The position numbers and the translations under genes are program-made. A DNA stretch of 38,777 nt from Alphaproteobacteria bacterium RIFCSPLOWO2_01_FULL_40_26. Its GTDB lineage: Bacteria > Pseudomonadota > Alphaproteobacteria > Rickettsiales > UBA1997. The notes beneath the pieces were generated by a model. It saw nothing but the letters and a program-made list of their open reading frames with translations. It had not been told where the DNA came from and made no database searches. The stretch is from contig MEMO01000021.1 of assembly GCA_001767955.1 (NCBI GenBank), positions 72,344 to 111,120 on the forward strand. The letters are read 5' to 3'. This document shows, piece after piece, positions 1-11,845 of the stretch (positions within the stretch are counted from its first letter, which is position 1; each line of letters begins with the position of its first letter).

Positions 1-537
1 TTTTGCGATAAAATTTATGTCTTTGGCAACAAGATTTATCTGCCTGCGCGAAAGAAAATTAGCCAGCAATTGTTTGATTGATTCAAAATCGGGATTTTTT
101 ATTTCGGCAATAAAAATGTTTTTCAGGCGCGAATTTAGATCTTTCAGGCGAAATTTTGGATTTTCTCCCACGCTAAAAATCAAAAAAGATTTGGCTTCAG
201 CAGCAAAATTTATCATGCGCAACAACCACTCCTCATCGGTAATTTTTTCGATATCTTCAAGAATATAAAATTTGTTTTCACAAAAAATTTCAGACGGATT
301 TTTTGTTATGTCCAAAAATTGCGCATTGGATTTGTGGGCAAAAATATTGAGTAGATGGGTTTTGCCGCAGGCTTTCTCACCTTTAAGAATTAGTGATGAA
401 AACTGCGCCGAAGCAAAATTTTTCTGAGAAAAAAATTTTTCCAAATAACCAAATGCAGAAGAATTTTCTGGCAACAAAAGAAAAACTTCTTCTCTGTAAT
501 CATCGCTAATTTGAAAGGGGAGCGGTAGCTGTGACAA
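1..537 (-). CDS. hdaA: HdaA-like DnaA-related ATPase, 3' end outside window
   Basis: About 179 codons are visible; the gene runs off the left edge. The frame reads SQLPLPFQ near the start, then a P-loop GEKACGKTHLL and a Walker-B-like stretch FYILEDIEKI, followed by an AAA+ lid-like region ending ..RRQINLVAKDINF. This is the layout of the short DnaA paralogs (Hda/HdaA) that promote hydrolysis of ATP bound to DnaA at the replisome and so restrain re-initiation. The likely start is TTG at 537, one base after the gatC stop, so translation is probably coupled to gatC; no strong ribosome binding site is seen. The N-terminal DnaA oligomerisation domain is absent from the visible start. Family assignment rests on P-loop context and size, so a DnaA-like loader of another type remains possible. 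Confidence 0.75.
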   Translation of the reverse strand, partial: MSQLPLPFQISDDYREEVFLLLPENSSAFGYLEKFFSQKNFASAQFSSLILKGEKACGKTHLLNIFAHKSNAQFLDITKNPSEIFCENKFYILEDIEKITDEEWLLRMINFAAEAKSFLIFSVGENPKFRLKDLNSRLKNIFIAEIKNPDFESIKQLLANFLSRRQINLVAKDINFIAK

Positions 538-538
538 G

Positions 539-829
539 TTATTCGATAACTTTTGGAACCGAGAAATAGCCATATTTGGCATTTTTGGCGTTTTTTAAAA
601 TATCCGCGGAGATGTTGCCATCGCTGATCTCGTCTTGATTCAGACGAAGCGACATGTCATGAACATTGATAAAAGGTTTAACATTGTCGGTGTTGACTTC
701 GTTTAACTGCTCAACCCAATTTATGACATTGCCTATTTGGCTGGCCAGAAATTCCTGACGATCCTCGGGAACTTCGATTCTTGCCAGGCGGGAGATTTTT
801 TTGATGTCTTCTTTAGTAATTTGCGACAT
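539..829 (-). CDS. gatC: Glu-tRNA(Gln)/Asp-tRNA(Asn) amidotransferase subunit C
   Basis: A 96-residue protein of full GatC length starting MSQITKEDIKKISRLARIEV, the conserved N-terminal helix of the family, and ending in the usual YGYFSVPKVIE-type tail. GatC stabilises the GatA amidase within GatCAB, which converts misacylated Glu-tRNA(Gln) (and Asp-tRNA(Asn)) to the amidated form in the cytoplasm. It is transcribed divergently from ruvX across a 31-bp gap, an arrangement common in alphaproteobacteria. In those genomes gatA normally follows gatC; here an hdaA-like gene follows directly and gatA is not in the window. Confidence 0.93.
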   Translation of the reverse strand: MSQITKEDIKKISRLARIEVPEDRQEFLASQIGNVINWVEQLNEVNTDNVKPFINVHDMSLRLNQDEISDGNISADILKNAKNAKYGYFSVPKVIE

Positions 830-860
830 TGTTTTAAAAAAGATTTAGGACAGGTTCTGA

Positions 861-1325
861 ATGATTTTTAGCGATCCAAACCAATTAAATCAAGTTTCTG
901 GGCGTTTGATAGCGCTTGATGTCGGCACTAAAAGAATCGGCATTGCCATTTGTGATGAAACCAGACTGATTGCCACTCCAAAGCTGATTCTATATCGCCA
1001 AAGCAATCAAAAAGATTTTGACAAAATAAAGAATCTTATCGCGGAAAATAGGATTGTTGGGATCGTGATTGGCTGGCCATTAACCATGGATGGCAAAACC
1101 CAGCCAATGTCGCAATTCGTACAAAAATTTGCCAAAAATCTTGATGAATTTCTGGAAGAAAAATTACCAATCATTCTTTTTGAGGAAAGACTAACCAGCT
1201 TTGAGGCCAGACAAATCAACGCCTCTCCCCTATCGCGTAAAACAGATAGACACAAAAAAAATAAATTCGTTGATGACATTGCCGCCAGTTTGATTTTACA
1301 GCACTTTTTGCAAAGCCGAAACTAA
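861..1325 (+). CDS. ruvX: RuvX/YqgF RNase H-fold nuclease
   Basis: A 154-residue protein with the YqgF fold: [11 protein letters not shown] at residues 19-29 holds the first catalytic Asp (D20), ILFEERLTS supplies the acidic residues near E108-E109, and [10 protein letters not shown] near 138-145 supplies the last Asp. The family matures the 5' end of 16S pre-rRNA and is also described as a Holliday-junction resolvase-like nuclease. It starts 31 bp from the divergent gatC start. Its 3' end overlaps the 3' end of the convergent hemA by 30 bp. Confidence 0.93.
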   Translation: MIFSDPNQLNQVSGRLIALDVGTKRIGIAICDETRLIATPKLILYRQSNQKDFDKIKNLIAENRIVGIVIGWPLTMDGKTQPMSQFVQKFAKNLDEFLEEKLPIILFEERLTSFEARQINASPLSRKTDRHKKNKFVDDIAASLILQHFLQSRN

Positions 1326-2468
1326 ATCATCTGTCATTTTTTCATCATGAAACGGCGTGATGGTGATGCGCAATCTCTCATCTCCTTTGGCAATTGTTGG
1401 ATAATTGATGTGCTGAACATAAATTCCAAATTCATCAAGCAAACGCTGTGAGATCGCTTTTACTCTCGCTGCATCACCTATCTTGACAGCGATGATGTGT
1501 GATTCATTTGCAACAAAATTGATATTTTTTTGACGCAATTTCTGACGCAAAGATTCAGCGCTTTGACATAATTTTTTTCTTTCAGAAGCGGAATTCTGCA
1601 CGTGAAGAATATTGACAATCGAGCTTTCAGCAATTGCCGGAGGTAGGGAAGTGGTAAAAATAAATCCGGAAGCGACGCTGCGTATGGCATCAACAATTTC
1701 AGTTTTTGCGGCAATATAACCGCCGATCACGCCAAAAGCCTTGGCAAGAGTTCCCTGAATCAGATCAATTTCATCAGCGATGCCGATTTCCTGGCAATAG
1801 CCTCCGCCTTTTTCGCCATAAAGCCCGACGGCATGAACTTCATCAACGTAAGTCATAGCATTGTGAGATTTGGCCAAATCGACAATTTCTTTAATTTTGC
1901 CGAAATCGCCATCCATTGAATAAACCGATTCGCAGATGATCAGTTTTGGCTGTTCATACGCGTGTATCTTCAACAATTCTTCCAAATGCAGCATGTCATT
2001 ATGATGGAAAATATGCTTGTGTGCGCGGCTATTTTTGATGCCAGTAATTATTGAGGCATGATTTTTTTCATCAGAAAAAATGACTAAATTGGGAATGATT
2101 TTGGCAATAGTTTGAATCGAAGCATCATTGGCAACATAACCGGAAACAAAGCTTAAAGCTGATTCTTTGTTGTGCAGACCAGCAATTTCTTTTTCCAACC
2201 GCACCACACAATTGCTGGTTCCAGAAATATTGCGTGTGCCGCCGGAACCGATGCCATAAGATTTCAAAGCTTTTATTGCTGCTTCAATTGCTTCACGATT
2301 TTGACCAAGTCCGAGATAATCATTAGAACACCACAAAATGATTTTTTTGCCGGTTTTGTTGTTGACGGCATAAGGAAACTCGCCGCAAATACGCGAAATA
2401 TCGAGAAATTCGCGATAGCGATTTTCCTGTTTAAGAATTGATATTGCCTGTTTGAAGTAATCTAGCAT
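1296..2468 (-). CDS. hemA: 5-aminolevulinate synthase (C4 pathway)
   Basis: A 390-residue PLP enzyme of the alpha-oxoamine synthase family. It condenses glycine with succinyl-CoA to 5-aminolevulinate, the first step of tetrapyrrole synthesis in alphaproteobacteria. Visible signatures are [10 protein letters not shown] (47-55), [10 protein letters not shown] (74-83), [12 protein letters not shown] (207-218) with the cofactor-contacting Asp, and GTLAKAFG with the Schiff-base Lys at 243. 8-Amino-7-oxononanoate synthase and KBL ligase share the fold, but the CSNDYLG and [10 protein letters not shown] spacing fits ALAS best. It is the last gene of a minus-strand run; its start overlaps the upstream transporter by 38 bp. 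hemC, two steps later in the pathway, lies at 14269. Confidence 0.93.
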   Translation of the reverse strand: MLDYFKQAISILKQENRYREFLDISRICGEFPYAVNNKTGKKIILWCSNDYLGLGQNREAIEAAIKALKSYGIGSGGTRNISGTSNCVVRLEKEIAGLHNKESALSFVSGYVANDASIQTIAKIIPNLVIFSDEKNHASIITGIKNSRAHKHIFHHNDMLHLEELLKIHAYEQPKLIICESVYSMDGDFGKIKEIVDLAKSHNAMTYVDEVHAVGLYGEKGGGYCQEIGIADEIDLIQGTLAKAFGVIGGYIAAKTEIVDAIRSVASGFIFTTSLPPAIAESSIVNILHVQNSASERKKLCQSAESLRQKLRQKNINFVANESHIIAVKIGDAARVKAISQRLLDEFGIYVQHINYPTIAKGDERLRITITPFHDEKMTDDLVSALQKVL

Positions 2469-3324
2469 TGCGTTTTGGTATGACGATAATTGCGCCGCTC
2501 AAAATCACCATTGAGCCTATAACCACCCAAAAATCAATTATCTCACCGAAAGTGAAATAGGCAATAATCGTGGTAAAAATCAGGCGCGTAAAATCAAAAG
2601 GCTGCACTAAAGACAAATCAACTTTTGCAAAAGAACGCGACATAAAAATGTGAGTCAGATTCGAAACCAGACCCAAAGCGGCAAAATAGCAGAAATTCTC
2701 AAAATTGATCGGTTTCATATAAGGCAAAGCAAATGGAATCGAGATGATAAACATGACAAGCGACATATAAGCGACAATGGTTTGCGGCCTTTCTGTTCTT
2801 GCCATCACCTTGACAAACAGATTGGTAATAACCCATAGGCTGGTTGAAAAAATGACAGCCAAATGGGCAATATTTAGATCCTTAAAACCCGGACGAAGCA
2901 CAATTAAAATTCCCATAAAACCAACAAAGACAGCAATCCAAATGTGTGATTTAACTTTTTCCTTGAGAAAAATCATTGCTGCCAAGGTGGTTAGAATCGG
3001 CGCGATAAAACTGATGGCAACCGCCTCGGAAAGTGGCAGAATGCTAATCGCATAAAACCATACAAACATTGACAGCAAGCCATTGATGGCGCGCCAAATA
3101 TGCAAGTTGATTTTTTGAGTTTTAAACACCTTGTTATGATCTCTGACAATTTGCGGCAGAAAAAAAACCAGCGCAAAAAAATTGCGCAGCATCACGATAA
3201 AAAAAACATGAAATTCGGCCGATAAATGGCGTGCGATAGCGATCAAAATTGAAGCAAAAAAACAGCAGATAATGTTATAAAATATGCCTTGGGAGTTGTC
3301 AGAAAGGCGCTGAAAAAAATTCAT
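2431..3324 (-). CDS. EamA/DMT-superfamily membrane transporter
   Basis: A 297-residue, strongly hydrophobic protein with about ten predicted membrane segments arranged as two EamA repeats; the first contains ..[20 protein letters not shown].. and [11 protein letters not shown], hallmarks of the drug/metabolite transporter superfamily. Rickettsial members of this family include S-adenosylmethionine carriers, but substrate cannot be read from sequence. The ATG overlaps the stop of the PIF1-like gene (ATGA), and the 3' end overlaps hemA by 38 bp, so it belongs to the dsbA-hemA operon. Confidence 0.85.
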   Translation of the reverse strand: MNFFQRLSDNSQGIFYNIICCFFASILIAIARHLSAEFHVFFIVMLRNFFALVFFLPQIVRDHNKVFKTQKINLHIWRAINGLLSMFVWFYAISILPLSEAVAISFIAPILTTLAAMIFLKEKVKSHIWIAVFVGFMGILIVLRPGFKDLNIAHLAVIFSTSLWVITNLFVKVMARTERPQTIVAYMSLVMFIISIPFALPYMKPINFENFCYFAALGLVSNLTHIFMSRSFAKVDLSLVQPFDFTRLIFTTIIAYFTFGEIIDFWVVIGSMVILSGAIIVIPKRNARLLQTGNINS

Positions 3325-4577
3325 TTAAACTGATAAAACTTAACCGCATCATCATCGGCAGCAATACGATCGAAATTCATGGATTCGATAAAAACACCAT
3401 CAAAATTCCTAGCGCGCGACAAGGCGACATAGGCTTGACCAGGACTAAAAACATGGGCTAAATCGCAAGAAATTTTATCCAGAGTCATACCTTGCGATTT
3501 ATGAATCGTCATTGCCCAAGCAAGAATCAGCGGCACTTGCAACATTCCAGCTTCAGTTATGACCAATTTTTTTTCCTCATCAAATTTCTCAATCAGCCAT
3601 TCTTCGGAAGAAATTGTCAGGATTTTGCCATTTGTAAATTCTACTAAAGGATAAGATTTTCTTGGCGAAAAATCGCGCACAATTCCAAGAGAACCGTTGA
3701 TAACACCTTCTTTCTGGTAGGTATTTTTTATCATCATCACTTGCGCTCCAACCTTTAATTTCAAAGTTTCAGCAGCAATACAGTTTCTTTTCAGAAATTC
3801 GATTTTTTCATTTGATCCAAAATATTCTGCCAGATGAATCACCTCATTATGCAAAATTTTTTGCAACTCATGCTCATTAATTTTTTCAACCTTGACATTG
3901 TGCGTGCTCAAAATGGTTGGACGAATTGTAGAAGTTTCATCTTTAGCTTTCAGCCTTGATATCAAAGCATCACGATCATTTTCATCAACTTTTCCGAAAC
4001 GCAGATTATTGAGAAGTTTTATAAATTTTTTATCTTCCTGACGAAAAATTTCTTCAAAAGTAATGGTTTGCAAATCAAGATCATGCCAGATTTTGCTATT
4101 GAAACAGAAGCCTGAATTCACCGGTGGCAATTGCAAAAAATCACCAAAAAACAGCATTTGTATACCACCCATCGCAGCAGAATTTTCACGCACTGCACAA
4201 AAAACTTTGTTTAAAATTTCAAGAACATCGGATGAGATCATTGAGATTTCATCAATCGCCAAAGCTTTGACACATCTGATTCTGCGCCTGACACGGGCAA
4301 ATTTCGCACTAAAAATATTTTCAACGATCTGCTTGATCGGCAAATTCGCCAAACCAATTCCGGCCCATGAATGAATGGTTGAACCGCCAATATTAACCGC
4401 AGCAATTCCAGTGCTTGCTGTTACTTCAAGGCCTAGATGGCCATAATTTTTTTTGAGAAAATTTAAGAGATAGGATTTGCCGCTGCCGGCGCCACCAGTG
4501 ATAAACAGGTTTTTTCCCTGTTCAAATAAGGAAATTACGGATTTTTGCTTATCAGATAGACAAGAACCATCTGTCAT
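3321..4577 (-). CDS. PIF1/RecD-like superfamily 1 helicase
   Basis: A 418-residue ATPase with Walker A GGAGSGKS at 28-35, TASTGIAA at 53-60 with the following IHSWAGIG, Walker B IDEIS at 108-112, the LPPV sensor region after GDFLQ, and the C-terminal TIHKSQGMTLD plus YVALSRAR motifs. This order matches PIF1-type 5'-3' DNA helicases. Bacterial PIF1-like proteins unwind forked and structured DNA, but the specific role here is unknown. It is shorter than eukaryotic Pif1 and ends soon after motif VI. It overlaps both neighbours by ATGA junctions, so it is co-translated with the DsbA-like gene and the transporter. Confidence 0.88.
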   Translation of the reverse strand: MTDGSCLSDKQKSVISLFEQGKNLFITGGAGSGKSYLLNFLKKNYGHLGLEVTASTGIAAVNIGGSTIHSWAGIGLANLPIKQIVENIFSAKFARVRRRIRCVKALAIDEISMISSDVLEILNKVFCAVRENSAAMGGIQMLFFGDFLQLPPVNSGFCFNSKIWHDLDLQTITFEEIFRQEDKKFIKLLNNLRFGKVDENDRDALISRLKAKDETSTIRPTILSTHNVKVEKINEHELQKILHNEVIHLAEYFGSNEKIEFLKRNCIAAETLKLKVGAQVMMIKNTYQKEGVINGSLGIVRDFSPRKSYPLVEFTNGKILTISSEEWLIEKFDEEKKLVITEAGMLQVPLILAWAMTIHKSQGMTLDKISCDLAHVFSPGQAYVALSRARNFDGVFIESMNFDRIAADDDAVKFYQFK

Positions 4578-5461
4578 TTTTTTGCCCTGACAGCGGCAAT
4601 TTTTTCTTTAAGTGTAGAAAGTTCAAGAGCGCCGGGAACCAGCTCTTCTCCGATCACAAACCCGGGAGTGCCATTGATGCCAATTGAATTTCCGAGAGTC
4701 AAATTTGCCTGAATTAAGCTGCTAATTTTATCAGCATCTTTTGTCAAAACCGCTTCTACGGCAGCAGCATTAATGCCAACAGATTTTGCAACTTTAAGCG
4801 CGCCGTCTTTTCCCCTTTCATTACCTTTCATCAAGGCATCATGAAATTTTTTGTAAGAAGATGGGCTAACCATGTTAACCGCCAAAGCAACTTGCGATAC
4901 TTCATGAGAAGGCTGGCCTAAAATCGGAAATTCTTTGTAAACGACTCTAACTTTTTTATCTTCCTTAAGCAGCTGCTCCAGCGTTGCTTGCGCTTTTTTG
5001 CAATAGCCGCAGGAATAATCAAAAAATTCAACTATTGTGACATCATAATTTTCTGGTGCATATTGCGGAGAATTTTGATCGTTAAACAACTCTTCCTTTT
5101 TATTGCCGATGTTTTTTTGTGCGTTTTGCATCTGTTCCTGCATCATTTTTTGCTGCATATTTGCAACTGATTGCAGAATGGCTTGGGGATTGGCTTCAAC
5201 CCATTTTACAATCACCTCTTCAACATCGCCGACATTGTCAATATCCTTGTTTTTATCGAGACCACTGCTCTTGATTTCACCCTTGAGAAAATCAAGACCT
5301 GCCGGAACATTTTCTTCTGTTTTTTGTTCTAATTCAGATTGTTGTGATTTCTTGCCAGACAGACTATAAACTCCTCCAATTACAAGAATGATCGCAACAA
5401 CGATTGCAACAGGTTTAACTAGAGACGGCTTTTCACTAAGATTTTTTTTAATGAAGGACAT
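4574..5461 (-). CDS. Membrane-anchored DsbA-family thiol-disulfide oxidoreductase
   Basis: A 295-residue protein with an N-terminal membrane anchor (about 15-33), a linker and helical region rich in Gln/Met (95-120), and a thioredoxin-fold domain from about 140 containing FFDYSCGYCKKA (active-site Cys151 and Cys154) and the cis-Pro loop GTPGFVIG near the C-terminus. It should act on periplasmic cysteines; the CGYC motif resembles DsbA/DsbG/Com1-type proteins, so oxidase versus isomerase activity is unresolved. It is the first gene of the operon continuing to hemA. A candidate promoter of the shared CGCGCC class lies at 5495-5528, overlapping the divergent rnhB start codon. Confidence 0.88.
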   Translation of the reverse strand: MSFIKKNLSEKPSLVKPVAIVVAIILVIGGVYSLSGKKSQQSELEQKTEENVPAGLDFLKGEIKSSGLDKNKDIDNVGDVEEVIVKWVEANPQAILQSVANMQQKMMQEQMQNAQKNIGNKKEELFNDQNSPQYAPENYDVTIVEFFDYSCGYCKKAQATLEQLLKEDKKVRVVYKEFPILGQPSHEVSQVALAVNMVSPSSYKKFHDALMKGNERGKDGALKVAKSVGINAAAVEAVLTKDADKISSLIQANLTLGNSIGINGTPGFVIGEELVPGALELSTLKEKIAAVRAKK

Positions 5462-5494
5462 GGAAACTGAAATTGAATTATCTAAAAAATGAGC

Positions 5495-5528
5495 GGCGCG
5501 ATTAAATTAAGCTCAAATTGAAATGCAA
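5495..5528 (-). promoter_or_regulatory. Candidate promoter of the dsbA-PIF1-transporter-hemA operon
   Basis: On the minus strand: TTGCAT (5523-5528), 16 bp, TTTAAT (5501-5506), then CGCGCC (5495-5500), about 34 bp before the dsbA-like ATG. The layout matches the promoter family seen before rpmJ, rplY and tuf, but the -10 differs from the TANNTT form and the G+C block is shorter, so this is the weakest member. The -35 overlaps the divergent rnhB start codon. Confidence 0.45.
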
Positions 5529-6155
5529 CCTGGTTTTTTAATCGAAAATAAATACGGCAATTCAATTATTGCCGGAATTGACGAAGCCGGACGCGGACCG
5601 CTTGCGGGGCCGGTTGTTGCTGCTTGCGTAATTCTTAATCGCGATGATTTTCCACAAGAAACAGATGATTCAAAAAAACTCTCAAAAACGAAGCGCTACA
5701 AAGTTTTTTTGGAGTTGCAGCAAAAGGCAAAATTCGGCATCGGCATCGTTGACGAAAAAACAATAGATAAAATCAATATCCTTGAGGCAACAAAGCTGGC
5801 AATGCTTCATGCCTATCTCGATTTGCAAAAAAAATATGGAATTTTTGCGCAGGTAATTTTGGTTGATGGAAATTTTTTACCTTTTGAAAAGCGCGATGAA
5901 ATTACGGAAATTTTACCTGTTGTAAAAGGTGATCAGAAAAGTCTCTCTATTGCCGCCGCTTCAATAATTGCCAAAGAAACACGCGATGAAATCATGAAAA
6001 AATTTAGCAAAAAATATCCACAATTTGGCTTTGAAAAACATGCTGGCTATCCAACAAAATTTCATATTGCAAAAATTAGAGAGCATGGAATTTCTGAAAT
6101 TCACCGCAAGTCATTTGAGCCAATAAAATCAATGCTTTGTGCTAGGGCGTGTTGA
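5523..6155 (+). CDS. rnhB: Ribonuclease HII
   Basis: A 210-residue RNase HII, which nicks RNA in RNA-DNA hybrids including single embedded ribonucleotides. GIDEAGRGPLAGPVVAA places the DE pair at D20-E21; ILVDGN gives D115; KETRDE places the last acidic residue near D155. The C-terminal four residues (ARAC) and the TGA stop lie within the MITE beginning at 6143, so the original C-terminus was probably displaced by that insertion. The catalytic core is complete, so activity is likely retained. Confidence 0.95.
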   Translation: MQPGFLIENKYGNSIIAGIDEAGRGPLAGPVVAACVILNRDDFPQETDDSKKLSKTKRYKVFLELQQKAKFGIGIVDEKTIDKINILEATKLAMLHAYLDLQKKYGIFAQVILVDGNFLPFEKRDEITEILPVVKGDQKSLSIAAASIIAKETRDEIMKKFSKKYPQFGFEKHAGYPTKFHIAKIREHGISEIHRKSFEPIKSMLCARAC

Positions 6156-6367
6156 CATTCATTTTTATTCCCATTTTTCCACAAATTTTTGCTCATTTTT
6201 TTGAAGAATTTTTCGCAGTGTTTGAGCGTTAAAAAATCGCGAAGCGATTTTAGCGAAAACGGGCATGAGCGCAGAGCGCGAATCCCGATACAGCTTCAAA
6301 ATTCTTCAAAAAAGTCGCTAAAAATTTCTGAAAAACTGTGAATAAAAATGAATGTCAACACGCCCTA
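6143..6367. mobile_element. Long-type palindromic MITE (225 bp) between rnhB and tsaC
   Basis: TA-ended element with inverted ends: TAGGGCGTGTTGACATTCAT at the left and its complement closing at 6367. Arms continue as an almost full-length hairpin whose inner parts (tttttgaagaattttt / aaaattcttcaaaaaa) are shared with other copies. A central extension with gcgaagcgattttagcg and its G+C-rich continuation is also found in the interrupted copy at 37206-37819. It encodes no protein. It supplies the stop of rnhB and the GTG start of tsaC. Confidence 0.8.
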
Positions 6368-7039
6368 ATAATTAACCAGAAAGCTCCAAATGCTGTCAAT
6401 TTGGCCTGCAAATTTTTGCGCGAAGGAAAAGTGATTTCTTTTCCAAGTGATACAATTTACGGCATTGCCGTTGACGCTTCTAATTCAAAAGCCGTTCGAG
6501 CTTTATATCGAATAAAAAATCGTGATGAAAAAAAGCCAATCGCAATTTTTGTAAAAGATCTGAAAGCGGCGGAAAAAATTTTTTGTTTTGATAAATTGTC
6601 AAAAAAAATAGTGCGGAAATTTTTTCCAGGACAATTGACATTGGTTTTAAAAACAAAGCCTGAAGCCTCTTCCTTTCTCGCTTCAAATCTGAATAAAAAT
6701 AATGATGGCTTTCTTGGATTTCGAATTATCGATAGTTTTTTTGTACAAAAATTATTTGAAAAATTTGACGGCAATCTGGCGGTAACCAGCGCCAATATCA
6801 GCGATCAAAAAGCAGCAACTAGCGCGAAAGAAGTGGCAAAATATTTTGAAAAACTTGATTTAGTTATTGATGGTGGAATATGTGATGGACAGCCTTCAAC
6901 TGTGGCTAAAATCACCGATGACAAAATCGAAATTTTACGCCAAGGAAAAATAAAGGTGAAGATAAAGGGGAAGATAAAATTGGTTGTTATCAAAAATATT
7001 GTGTCTCTAAAAATAGATCCTGAAACAAGTTCAGGATGA
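6338..7039 (+). CDS. tsaC: Sua5/YciO/YrdC-family threonylcarbamoyl-AMP synthase
   Basis: A 233-residue YrdC-fold protein. TsaC makes threonylcarbamoyl-AMP for t6A37 of ANN-decoding tRNAs. Seen are LREGKVISFPSDTIYGIAVD (YrdC core), KNRDEKKPIAIFV, LAVTSANIS and ILRQGKI. It lacks a C-terminal Sua5 domain; YciO is an alternative. The chosen start is GTG at 6338 inside the upstream MITE; no better start exists in this frame before the conserved core, so the insertion appears to have replaced the native start region. The last 19 residues (from LVVIKN) are encoded by a second repeat (6982-7102), preceded by a Lys-rich slippage-like tract. Both protein ends are thus repeat-derived while the core is intact. 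Confidence 0.8.
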   Translation: MNKNECQHALIINQKAPNAVNLACKFLREGKVISFPSDTIYGIAVDASNSKAVRALYRIKNRDEKKPIAIFVKDLKAAEKIFCFDKLSKKIVRKFFPGQLTLVLKTKPEASSFLASNLNKNNDGFLGFRIIDSFFVQKLFEKFDGNLAVTSANISDQKAATSAKEVAKYFEKLDLVIDGGICDGQPSTVAKITDDKIEILRQGKIKVKIKGKIKLVVIKNIVSLKIDPETSSG

Positions 7040-7102
7040 CATGTTTTGGAACCATCTTTCCCTAATTGTCATTTTTCTGGACACAAAATTTTAAGAACAA
7101 TC
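6982..7102. repeat. 121-bp inverted-ended repeat, copy 1
   Basis: Near-identical (one visible substitution) to 15468-15588. Its ends are imperfect inverted repeats: ggttgtt..attgtgtc at the left, and gattgttc..ttttgtgtc when the right end is read on the other strand. The middle holds a hairpin, ATCCTGAA paired with TTCAGGAT around loop ACAAG. This copy supplies the tsaC C-terminus and stop and ends 8 bp before the FKBP-like start. Confidence 0.75.
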
Positions 7103-7110
7103 ATAAAATT

Positions 7111-7671
7111 ATGAAAATTTTTGAAATTCTAAATAACCCGTTGATTAAGCTAACTGGTATTGTCGCAATTCTTTATTTTGCACTTTTTGCCAATACGGAA
7201 AATCCGGAATCCCTTGGAAATCGCCTGTCGCCACAACAAATGAAAAAAGATTTTGGCGAGGTAAAAGACAAAAGTCTCTTCATTATCACCAATGTCAAAA
7301 TGGCGCAGGAAATCGCAAAAAATACACCACAAATTACTATCGAAGACATTGAATCAGGAGCTGGAGAAAACGCAGTTTCCTGCGGCGATGAAGTTGAAAT
7401 TTCCTACGGAATTTTTGATGCAAATGGCAAACAATTGCAGATGACAAATTCACAAAAACTGCAAATCGGCAGCAAAGAAAACGATCTTGTCGAAAAAAAC
7501 ATCATCAACATGAAAAAGGATGGAATCAGAAATATCATCATCCCTGCCAACTTTCAAACCGAAGACAAAAGATTGCAGGAAATGCTTAAATTCAGCGGCA
7601 ATGGCATACGATATCAAATCGTAATTCTGTCTCTTGCTCACAACAAAAATTCACAAATTTCCTGCCAATGA
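7111..7671 (+). CDS. Membrane-anchored FKBP-like peptidyl-prolyl isomerase
   Basis: A 186-residue protein from ATG 7111; a TTG at 7066 would add 15 residues but lies in the upstream repeat and is not preferred. An N-terminal membrane segment (about 11-28) is followed by a linker and a C-terminal FKBP-like domain: ITIEDIESGAGENAVSCGDEVEISYGIF then ..KKDGIRNIIIPANF.. and a closing strand YQIVILSLA. FKBPs isomerise Xaa-Pro bonds; here the domain would face the periplasm. It is divergent, so catalytic competence is uncertain. The stop overlaps the next ATG (ATGA), indicating coupling to the septation protein gene. Confidence 0.65.
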   Translation: MKIFEILNNPLIKLTGIVAILYFALFANTENPESLGNRLSPQQMKKDFGEVKDKSLFIITNVKMAQEIAKNTPQITIEDIESGAGENAVSCGDEVEISYGIFDANGKQLQMTNSQKLQIGSKENDLVEKNIINMKKDGIRNIIIPANFQTEDKRLQEMLKFSGNGIRYQIVILSLAHNKNSQISCQ

Positions 7672-8228
7672 AAAAATCAACCACAAAATTTCTGTGCGAT
7701 TATTTTCCGCTAATCATTTTTTTTATCTGCTACAAATTTGCACGAACCCCTGAGCCGCTTATCACCGCAACAATATTCATGATTATCACAACTCTTATCG
7801 CTCTGATATTTTCCTATTTCCTCACCAAACAAATCCCGATGGTGGCCTTGGTTTCAGCAATAATTCTCACAATTTTCGGCGGTCTCACCGTGTTTATGAA
7901 AGATGAAATTTTCATCAAAATGAAGCCAACCATCATCAATTTACTTTTCGCCACAATTTTGTTTTATGGATACTTTGCGCGCAAACCGCTGATTTCCTAC
8001 CTTTTGGAAGGGCAGATCAAAATGAATTTGCAATCATGGCTGATTTTATCGCGGCGCTGGGCCTGGTTTTTTATTTTTCTTGCAGTTTTAAATGAGGTAA
8101 TCTGGAGAAATTTTTCCACCGATTTCTGGGTACAATTCAAGGTTTTTGGCATGATGCCGATTTCGCTGATCTTCACTATCGCTCAAGTGCCGTTTATGGT
8201 GAGGGAAATGAAAAAACTGGAAAAATAA
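7668..8228 (+). CDS. yciB: Septation protein A / YciB (IspZ family)
   Basis: A 186-residue inner-membrane protein with about five or six hydrophobic segments. The family signature is visible: FFICYKFARTPEPLITATIFMI near the N-terminus, KMKPTIINLLFATILFYGY in the middle, and WAWFFIFLAVLNEVIWRNFSTDFWVQFKVFG toward the end. YciB proteins are linked to cell-envelope synthesis and septation. It is translationally coupled to the FKBP-like gene and abuts mreC tail to tail, placing two envelope-shape functions side by side. Confidence 0.9.
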   Translation: MKKSTTKFLCDYFPLIIFFICYKFARTPEPLITATIFMIITTLIALIFSYFLTKQIPMVALVSAIILTIFGGLTVFMKDEIFIKMKPTIINLLFATILFYGYFARKPLISYLLEGQIKMNLQSWLILSRRWAWFFIFLAVLNEVIWRNFSTDFWVQFKVFGMMPISLIFTIAQVPFMVREMKKLEK

Positions 8229-11624
<3,396 letters not shown>

Positions 11625-11668
11625 TTTTGAATTGGAAATCTACGAAGCAAAATACAAGTCCGTATGTC

Positions 11669-11832
11669 TAGAGCCTGTCTTTAAATTCATTTAACTTTGA
11701 TTTTTTGTAAATTTTTAGCGACTTTTTTGAAGAATTTTGAAGCTGTATCAAGCATACTGCGAAAAATTCTTCAAAAAAATGAGCAAAAATTTGCGGAAAA
11801 GCAAAGTTAAATGAATTTAAAGACAGGCTCTA
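11669..11832. mobile_element. Short-type palindromic MITE (164 bp) between leuA and ldcA
   Basis: Begins TAGAGCCTGTCTTTAAATTC and ends with its complement, both with TA, consistent with duplicated TA targets. The arms form a long hairpin around a core gctgtatc..gcatactgc. No open reading frame. It lies between the divergent starts of leuA and ldcA and ends 13 bp before the ldcA ATG, so it may provide part of the ldcA leader. Confidence 0.82.
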
Positions 11833-11845
11833 AATTGCAAATCAA

